Below, one piece after another: positions 14,116 to 19,403 of a stretch of DNA of 19,403 nucleotides (position 1 is the first letter of the stretch; each line of letters begins with the position of its first letter). The notes below the pieces were generated by a model. The model saw only the letters and a list, made by a program, of their open reading frames with translations, did not search any database and was not told the origin of the DNA. Source of the stretch: Aalborgiella sp031390045 (GTDB lineage Bacteria > Pseudomonadota > Gammaproteobacteria > Burkholderiales > Burkholderiaceae_C); contig JANMTB010000101.1 in assembly GCA_031390045.1 (NCBI GenBank), forward strand, positions 1 through 19,403, in the 5' to 3' direction. Position numbers and translations under genes: made by a program.

Positions 14116-15303
14116 TTGAAACGCAATCTCTGGCTACTTGCCATCGCCCAAGGGCTGTTTTTAACCAACAACGTCACCTTTATCGCTATCAACGGCCTGG
14201 TCGGTCTTAGCCTCGCGCCGCTGGGTTGGATGGCGACTTTGCCCGTCATGGGCTACGTGGTTGGCGGCGCTCTTAGTACGGGTTTAGTCGCCAAATCGCA
14301 AAGTCTGTATGGACGCAAAAAATCATTTTTACTGGGTTTGTTGGTCGGTTTGTTGTCTGCTGCTGTGTGTGCGTATGCAGCCTATAGCCGGCAGTTTTGG
14401 CTGCTGGTGGCCGCTACAGTGGTTGCGGGTTATTACAACGCCAATGCGCAGCTGTACCGTTTTGCCGCAGCAGAATTGGCGACGACAGATTTCAAAGAAA
14501 AAGCCGTATCTTTGGTGTTGGCCGGCGGGCTGATTGGGGCGGTTGCGGGGCCAAATTTAGCGTTGTGGACCAAGTCTATGTTTGCCACGCCTTTTGCAGG
14601 CGCTTATTTGACTTTGGTTTTCGTTGCTTTGTTGTCTATGTGGGTCGTCTCGTCCATCAATTTTCCAGCGCACATCGCAAAAAGCAAGGCCGAAAAGGCT
14701 AAAAATGGTGGTCGCCCTCTGTCAGAAATTATGCGTCAGCCTGTATTTATCGTCTCAACCATGGCAGCAGCGCTGTGTTACGGCGTGATGAATTTGCTCA
14801 TGGCGGCCACACCCATTGCCATGCAGCAGTGCGGTTTGCCGTTTTCAGACGTGGCACTTGTGCTGGAGTGGCACGTCATCGGCATGTTTGCACCGGGGTT
14901 TTTCACGGGGCATTTGATCAAGAAATTTGGGGTGCTGCAGATCATGGGTGTGGGGGTGCTACTTAATTTGATTTGTATCTTGATTGCTTTGTCGGGGCAA
15001 GATTTGCACCAGTTTTTAATCGCCTTGTTTTTGCTGGGTTTAGGTTGGAATTTCTTATTCACGGGCAGTACAACCTTGGCACTTGACACCTACACGCCAG
15101 AAGAAAAAGACCGCGCGCAGGCAGCGATTAATTTCTTCACGTTTGTGGTTTTGGCGCTCAGTTCGTTCGCCTCAGGTGCTTTGGTAACGACAAAAGGCTG
15201 GACTTTATTAAATATTGGATCGCTTTTCCCGATATTTATCACAGGTGCAGCACTTTTGTGGCTTGCATACAAACGCAGTGCCAGTCACAATGCCGTGTCT
15301 TGA
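14116..15303 (+). CDS. Major facilitator superfamily transporter, substrate unknown
   Basis: Inner-membrane secondary transporter of 395 residues with about twelve hydrophobic helices in two halves joined by a basic cytoplasmic loop (about 185-205, rich in Lys and Ala: AKSKAEKAKNGGR). The MFS motif between helices 2 and 3 appears as a degenerate KSQSLYGRKKSFLLG (54-69), with GRK retained. YNANAQLYRFAAAE follows in the fourth helix region. The frame starts with TTG at 14116, supported by AGGA (14107-14110) five bases before it. No in-frame ATG occurs until well inside the first helices. It may share a transcript with rsmE. The substrate cannot be read from the sequence; drug or metabolite export are both possible. 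Confidence 0.88.
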   Translation: MKRNLWLLAIAQGLFLTNNVTFIAINGLVGLSLAPLGWMATLPVMGYVVGGALSTGLVAKSQSLYGRKKSFLLGLLVGLLSAAVCAYAAYSRQFWLLVAATVVAGYYNANAQLYRFAAAELATTDFKEKAVSLVLAGGLIGAVAGPNLALWTKSMFATPFAGAYLTLVFVALLSMWVVSSINFPAHIAKSKAEKAKNGGRPLSEIMRQPVFIVSTMAAALCYGVMNLLMAATPIAMQQCGLPFSDVALVLEWHVIGMFAPGFFTGHLIKKFGVLQIMGVGVLLNLICILIALSGQDLHQFLIALFLLGLGWNFLFTGSTTLALDTYTPEEKDRAQAAINFFTFVVLALSSFASGALVTTKGWTLLNIGSLFPIFITGAALLWLAYKRSASHNAVS

Positions 15304-15389
15304 CAATTATTAAGGCTAGCTAGGCGGTAGAAGCTTAGTTATTCGCGGTAACTTTTTACCTTTTGAACCTTTATAAATAAGGAAACATC

Positions 15390-15863
15390 ATGGGCTTACT
15401 CGATTCAGTTTTAGGTGCGGTATTGGGCCGTGGTCAGCAGCAGGCTCCTGCAGCTGGTGTGGGCGGTTTGGGCAGCATCATTGGCATGATTGCCAACAAT
15501 CCACAAATTTTGTCCACGATCACAGGCATGTTGAGCAACGACGGCGGCCAAGGCGGTTTGGGTGGCTTGGTGGGCAAGTTTCAGCAAGCTGGCTTGGGTG
15601 ATGCCATGGGTTCTTGGATCGGCACGGGTGAAAACCAAGCGGTGACTGGTGACCAAATCGGTGGCGCCTTGGGCGGCGACGTTTTGGCTGGCTTGGCCAA
15701 GCAAATGGGCGTGAATTCAGGCGACGCAGGTGGCATCTTGGCGCAAGTTTTGCCAGAGTTAATCAATAAAATGACACCCACTGGTCAAGCTCCAGCTGGC
15801 GGTTTGGGCAATATGGGTGATTTAGCAGGTATGTTGGGTGGCTTGCTGAATAAAAAAGCCTAA
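15390..15863 (+). CDS. YidB-like DUF937 family protein
   Basis: A 157-residue glycine-rich cytoplasmic protein (no signal peptide or membrane helix) of the YidB/DUF937 family, whose biochemical role is not established. It starts MGLLDSVLGAVLG, the usual family beginning. A Gly-Gln rich linker follows, then the conserved VGKFQQAGLGDAMGSWIGTGENQAVTGDQI block (about 61-90), a predicted helical part and a Gly-rich tail ending GMLGGLLNKKA. The ATG at 15390 follows a good ribosome binding site, AAGGAAA (15379-15385). Its TAA stop overlaps the TAG stop of the converging hydrolase gene, leaving no space for a separate terminator. A weak AGTTA/TAACT hairpin with a T-run lies upstream (about 15336-15356). 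Confidence 0.88.
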   Translation: MGLLDSVLGAVLGRGQQQAPAAGVGGLGSIIGMIANNPQILSTITGMLSNDGGQGGLGGLVGKFQQAGLGDAMGSWIGTGENQAVTGDQIGGALGGDVLAGLAKQMGVNSGDAGGILAQVLPELINKMTPTGQAPAGGLGNMGDLAGMLGGLLNKKA

Positions 15864-16717
15864 GCAGCTTTTGGGAATTGTTGATCAAGCCAAGTTTTTA
15901 AAACTTCAAAAACTTGCGCTTGATCGGTTTCATTAAAAAGCTCGTGAAACATGTGTTCAAAGGCTTTTGCCTTTACGCAGCTGGGTGCGGCGGCAGCGAA
16001 AGCGCGACTTCCCGCGGGCTTCACTAATTTATCTTCACCTGCAAACATCAGCAAAGTTGGCGTTGTCCACTGAGAAGCCGCTTGAATCGTTGCAGCGCCA
16101 GAAGTCGTAATCACATGTGCCAATTTTGGCGATATGCGGTTATGCCCCAAAGGGTCAGCCACATAAGCCGCTACTGTGGCTGGATCATGGCTGATGAAGT
16201 TGGCATCTAAACCATTGCCGATGCACAAGTCAGGTGCAATTTTCGGCAAAGTTGCTAACAAAAACTTCTGGATCATATTCAATCCTGGGTCTAGCGCGGG
16301 AGAAGACATGACAAGTGCGTCTACAGAAGACTTGTTGAGGGATACATATCGCCCCACCACCCCGCCACCCATGCTGTGTCCAATCAACACCAAGGGCAGG
16401 CCAGTTGGAAAAGCTTGCCGTGTTTGAGCAATCACTTCGGCTAGGTCGTTCAGCATGCTGTTGTCTTTTGGCAGAACACCGCGTTTACCTGTCGATAAGC
16501 CATGTCCAACATGGTCATAACCGCGCACTGAAAATCCCCATCCGTTCAGATGCTGTGCGACATGTGCATAGCGCCCCATATGCTCGCCCAAACCATGTAC
16601 AAGTAAGGCTGTACCTCGCGGGTTTTGCGCAGCAGGCAAAGGCCAGTCGTACACAGCAAGCGTATCGCCGTCACTAGAGCTCAGTGTCGACATGATTGGG
16701 GCTGGAAGTGGTGGCAT
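15860..16717 (-). CDS. Alpha/beta hydrolase, monoacylglycerol lipase-like
   Basis: A serine hydrolase of about 285 residues resembling monoacylglycerol lipase/lysophospholipase (Hydrolase_4). Visible are the oxyanion region VHGLGEHMGRY (40-50), YDHVGHGLSTG (67-77), the nucleophile elbow GHSMGG (Ser115), AGEDKLVKP (Asp229) and the catalytic His in FHELFNE (His258). No signal peptide, so it is probably cytoplasmic and acts on small esters or monoglycerides. The ATG at 16717 was preferred to a TTG at 16738 because AAAGG stands eight bases before it. It follows chrA by 32 bases on the same strand and may be the last gene of a metX-metW-chrA-hydrolase unit. The stop overlaps the stop of the converging YidB-like gene. 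Confidence 0.9.
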   Translation of the reverse strand: MPPLPAPIMSTLSSSDGDTLAVYDWPLPAAQNPRGTALLVHGLGEHMGRYAHVAQHLNGWGFSVRGYDHVGHGLSTGKRGVLPKDNSMLNDLAEVIAQTRQAFPTGLPLVLIGHSMGGGVVGRYVSLNKSSVDALVMSSPALDPGLNMIQKFLLATLPKIAPDLCIGNGLDANFISHDPATVAAYVADPLGHNRISPKLAHVITTSGAATIQAASQWTTPTLLMFAGEDKLVKPAGSRAFAAAAPSCVKAKAFEHMFHELFNETDQAQVFEVLKTWLDQQFPKAA

Positions 16718-16749
16718 AGCGTTGACCTTTGGAATCAATTATCAATGAT

Positions 16750-18114
16750 TTAAGTGAAGCTGCGAAATGCTAATCCACACAGCGCAGATGTAAGCAACAC
16801 AGGAATCACGCCAATTTTGAAGCGGATCAATGCAATCGCTGCGGCGACAGCGACAGCCACTGAAAAGTAATCTAATCTTCCCCAAATACTGCCAGACAAG
16901 TCAGTTTTAACAGCAATGTGCGCTATAAAAAACAAAGCAAGTGAGGCAATAACACCGACAACTGCAGCTGTAATAGCAGTTAATGGCGCGGTAAATTTGA
17001 GATTATTATGTGTCGTTTCTACCAATGGACCACCCGCAAGAATGAATAAAAATGAAGGCAAAAAGGTAAACCACGTCACCACGGTAGCTGCCAAGGCAGC
17101 GCCCAGAAACAAGCTTTCAGGTCCTAAAACTTGTTTTGCCCAACCGCCTAAAAACGCTACAAATGCCACCACCATGATGAGCGGTCCGGGCGTGGTCTCC
17201 CCCAAAGCTAAACCATCAATCATTTGTGAGGCAGTAAGCCAAGAAAACTGTTCAACAGCACCTTGGTACACATAAGGCAAAACAGCATAAGCGCCGCCAA
17301 ACGTGAGCAAGGCCGCTTTGGTGAAAAACCATGCCATTTGCATTAACACGCCTTCCCAGCCTTGGTAAGCCATCAAGATAGCCATTGGGATGAGCCACAA
17401 CACAGCACCGACCACGAGGACAGCAGCTAAGCGAGATTTTTTGAACACCGCATGCTCGGGCGTAGGCGTGTTATCGTCAATCACAGCAGGTTTGACTGCA
17501 CTGATTGAAGAAGATTTAGAAGCATGGGCAGTTGCAGTTGAAAATTGCAGAGGCGCAAACTTTGCACCAAAAACTCCAACCAAAGCAGCACAAATCACAA
17601 TCACAGGAAACGGCAAGTGCAAAAAATACAAGGCTAAAAAACTCAATACAGCTACCGACCAAAGTAAGGGAGCTGTGCTCGGTTTTTTAAGCGTTTTAGA
17701 GCCAATCCGATGCACCGCTTGCACCACAATCGCTGCTACTGCAGGTTTGATGCCGTAGAGCAAAGCCGCCACCCATGACACATTGCCATAAACAATGTAG
17801 ATGTAGCTCAAACCAATTAATATGAAAAGTGAAGGCAGCACAAACAGCACGCCCGCCTCCACGCCACCCCAAGTGCGATGCAAAAGCCAGCCTATGTAGA
17901 TGGCAAGTTGCTGTGCTTCAGGCCCAGGCAAAACCATGCAATAGTTCAAAGCATGTAAAAAACGGTTTTCAGAAATCCAACGCTTCTCTTCCACTAATTC
18001 TTTGTGCATTATGGCGATTTGCCCTGCAGGGCCACCAAAGCTGATGAATCCGAGCTTGAACCAAAATTTCAAAGCCTCAGAAAAAGGAATTGAAGGCTGT
18101 AATTTTGAATGCAT
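16750..18114 (-). CDS. chrA: Chromate transporter ChrA, long two-domain form
   Basis: Inner-membrane protein of the CHR superfamily; characterised members export chromate. The 454 residues contain two homologous transporter halves: the first with GFISFGGPAGQIAIMHKE (22-39) and LPGPEAQQLAIYIGW (62-76), the second with LTFGGAYAVLPYV and GETTPGPLIMVVAFVAFLGG. A hydrophilic, Ser-rich linker (about 200-228) separates them, as in long-chain CHR proteins. About ten or more hydrophobic helices are evident. The start at 18114 is near a hairpin that could cover the ribosome binding region. It follows metW by 36 bases. No chrB-like regulator is visible, so chromate-specific induction is not supported here and the substrate (chromate, sulfate or other) is inferred from family only. 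Confidence 0.93.
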   Translation of the reverse strand: MHSKLQPSIPFSEALKFWFKLGFISFGGPAGQIAIMHKELVEEKRWISENRFLHALNYCMVLPGPEAQQLAIYIGWLLHRTWGGVEAGVLFVLPSLFILIGLSYIYIVYGNVSWVAALLYGIKPAVAAIVVQAVHRIGSKTLKKPSTAPLLWSVAVLSFLALYFLHLPFPVIVICAALVGVFGAKFAPLQFSTATAHASKSSSISAVKPAVIDDNTPTPEHAVFKKSRLAAVLVVGAVLWLIPMAILMAYQGWEGVLMQMAWFFTKAALLTFGGAYAVLPYVYQGAVEQFSWLTASQMIDGLALGETTPGPLIMVVAFVAFLGGWAKQVLGPESLFLGAALAATVVTWFTFLPSFLFILAGGPLVETTHNNLKFTAPLTAITAAVVGVIASLALFFIAHIAVKTDLSGSIWGRLDYFSVAVAVAAAIALIRFKIGVIPVLLTSALCGLAFRSFT

Positions 18115-18119
18115 GGCTT

Positions 18120-18146
18120 TTCTTATTTGTTGAAAACAAAGAAGAA
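18120..18146 (-). repeat. hairpin in the metW-chrA gap
   Basis: Twelve-base arms (18120-18131 and 18135-18146) pair with one mismatch around a three-base loop. The structure begins four bases after the metW stop and ends five bases before the chrA ATG. It is AT-rich and lacks a following T-run on the minus strand, so it looks more like a translation-control or RNA-processing hairpin than a terminator. Confidence 0.45.
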
Positions 18147-18150
18147 ATGC

Positions 18151-18732
18151 TTATCTAGAAAACAGGAATACTGATGTTCCTGCAAATAAATTGGGTGCAA
18201 ACCGAACTATGCGACCTTCCTGCATGCCAAAGCTATCTTGCACTTTCAGCCCATTATGCAAAGCAAGTTCACGCAAGTCTGCATGCGTGCCAACGCGAAT
18301 ATTGGGCGTGTCGTACCATTGGTAAGGCAAGCGTCTCGTCACAGGCATGCGACCCATCAAAACACTGAGTCGATTTGGCCAATGCGCAAAATTAGGGAAT
18401 GCAACAATACCTAAGCGGCCGACGCGCGCTGTTTCACGCAGCATCACTTCGGCGTTGCGCAAGTGCTGCAAGGTGTCGATTTGCAACACGACATCGAAAG
18501 AAGCATCGTCAAACAGCGCCAGTCCTTCATCCAAATTGAGTTGAACCACATTCACGCCGCGTTTGACGCAGGCTAATACATTAGCGTCGTCAATTTCAAT
18601 GCCATAGCCAGTGCATTGGCGATTTGTTTGCAGGTACGCAAGCAGCTCGCCGTCGCCACAACCAAGGTCGAGTACACGTGATCCTAATGGCACCAGTTGG
18701 GCAATCGCTTGTATGGTGGCAAGATCACTCAT
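18151..18732 (-). CDS. metW: MetW methionine biosynthesis protein (methyltransferase fold)
   Basis: A 193-residue class I methyltransferase-fold protein that works with MetX in homoserine acylation in many proteobacteria; its own catalysis is not firmly known. The SAM-binding motif VLDLGCGDGELLAYL (20-34) is complete, followed by YGIEID (43-48), FDVVLQIDTLQHL (79-91) and the strongly conserved VAFPNFAHWPNRL (109-121). RLPYQWYDTPNIR is also typical of MetW. Its ATG overlaps the metX stop as ATGA (18732-18729), indicating translational coupling. This pairing and the family motifs make the call firm. Confidence 0.96.
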   Translation of the reverse strand: MSDLATIQAIAQLVPLGSRVLDLGCGDGELLAYLQTNRQCTGYGIEIDDANVLACVKRGVNVVQLNLDEGLALFDDASFDVVLQIDTLQHLRNAEVMLRETARVGRLGIVAFPNFAHWPNRLSVLMGRMPVTRRLPYQWYDTPNIRVGTHADLRELALHNGLKVQDSFGMQEGRIVRFAPNLFAGTSVFLFSR

Positions 18733-19403
18733 ACCGCAACTTTCCCGTTAATTTCATACTGTATGCTATTAAAATAAGAGCTAACTAAGCTTAAATAACG
18801 TGAATCATCTAGTAAAAACGCATCGTGCCCGTGTGGTGCATCGATTTCCGCATAGCTCACTTCTCGGTTGTTATCAAGCAGTGCTTTTACCAGTTCACGG
18901 CTACGCGAAGGCGAAAATCGCCAATCAGTTGTGAAGCTAACCAGTAAAAATTTCGCCTTTGCAATTGCCAATGCCTTGGTTAAATCACCACCGTATTTAC
19001 GAGCAGGGTCAAAATAATCCAAGGCACGCGTGATGAGCAAATAGGTGTTGGCGTCAAAGTACTCAGCAAATTTATCACCTTGGTGACGCAAATAACTTTC
19101 GATTTGAAATTCAACATCCAGTGTCGAATAGTTATAAGCATCTGTATTACTGCTTTCTCCTGCAACAACACCAATACCAAGGGATTGCTTCAGTTGACGA
19201 CCAAATTTGGCATTCATCACATCATCACTTAAATAGGTGATGTGGCCCACCATGCGCGCAATACGTAAGCCGCGCTTAGGGATTACGTCATGATCGTAGA
19301 AATGACCCTCGTGAAAATCTGGGTCAGTCACGATGGCGCGGCGAGCAACTTCATTGAACGCAATATTTTCCGCCGTTAAATTGGGCGCACTCGCAATGAC
19401 CAC
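18729..19403 (-). CDS. metX: Homoserine O-acyltransferase MetX (N-terminus outside window)
   Basis: Activates homoserine by acyl transfer in the first committed step of methionine synthesis; proteobacterial members paired with MetW are often succinyltransferases, but the specificity residues cannot all be judged here. The last 224 residues are in view. They include the alpha/beta-hydrolase core region GHITYLSDDVMNAKFGR, the catalytic aspartate in SFTTDWRFSP (residue 160 of the visible part) and the catalytic histidine in APHGHDAFLLDD (residue 193). The nucleophile serine region lies beyond the right edge. It is followed by metW with a four-base ATGA overlap. The visible part contains no disruption. 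Confidence 0.96.
   Translation of the reverse strand: MVIASAPNLTAENIAFNEVARRAIVTDPDFHEGHFYDHDVIPKRGLRIARMVGHITYLSDDVMNAKFGRQLKQSLGIGVVAGESSNTDAYNYSTLDVEFQIESYLRHQGDKFAEYFDANTYLLITRALDYFDPARKYGGDLTKALAIAKAKFLLVSFTTDWRFSPSRSRELVKALLDNNREVSYAEIDAPHGHDAFLLDDSRYLSLVSSYFNSIQYEINGKVAV

Noticed and set aside
14309..14702. Overlapping plus-strand frames in the MFS gene
   Set aside because: They are alternative frames of a clear twelve-helix transporter.
15304..15389. TATAAA at 15372-15377 as promoter of the YidB-like gene
   Set aside because: The start site would fall within or after the good ribosome binding site, and there is no matching -35 element.
18764..18785. GCTATTAAAATAAGAGC inside the metX 3' end as a fourth repeat copy
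   Set aside because: Only the short AT-rich part resembles the repeat, the GGCGTATT core is missing, and the bases encode an intact metX C-terminus.

Overview
The window reads as an ordinary chromosomal stretch of a betaproteobacterium, most likely order Burkholderiales and perhaps Comamonadaceae-like. This rests on metX-metW, the lptD-surA-rsmA cluster divergent from an AmgK-type kinase, a separately encoded homocysteine-binding part of MetH, a secreted RNase/barstar pair and a two-domain malic enzyme. Base composition looks moderate for that group (estimated by eye). No tRNA, rRNA, CRISPR array, phage or insertion sequence was seen.

Layout. 1-1722 (-): recQ helicase, C-terminus beyond the left edge. 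1878-5357 (+): the homocysteine/zinc half of cobalamin-dependent methionine synthase as a separate protein, then maeB. 5540-6670 (+): a secreted barnase-like RNase, a probable intrinsic terminator, its barstar inhibitor, and an overlapping downstream frame that looks like a frameshifted barstar extension or a small third gene. A bidirectional terminator separates these from 11394-6789 (-): lptD, surA, ksgA/rsmA, an outer-membrane assembly and ribosome maturation cluster that lacks the pdxA found at this place in E. coli. amgK (+) diverges from lptD, with predicted start codons that overlap. 12557-13308: a HigB/HigA toxin-antitoxin cassette with its own promoter, operator-like palindrome and terminator, bracketed by two copies of an intergenic repeat; a third, more diverged copy lies beside ksgA. 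13332-15863 (+): rsmE, an MFS transporter and a YidB/DUF937 protein. 15860-19403 (-): a possible metX-metW-chrA-lipase transcription unit, metX being cut by the right edge.

Functional themes. Methionine synthesis appears at both ends: MetX/MetW activate homoserine, and the MetH N-terminal half binds homocysteine for the last step. LptD with SurA is a client-chaperone pair for lipopolysaccharide export, and AmgK beside them belongs to peptidoglycan sugar recycling. Two independent toxin/inhibitor modules (secreted RNase with cytoplasmic barstar; HigBA) lie about 6 kb apart.

Most genes are well-known families and I see no wholly new system. The parts most worth a second look are the RNase/terminator/barstar/extra-frame arrangement, the repeat-bracketed HigBA cassette whose toxin mRNA may be leaderless, and the stand-alone MetH half.
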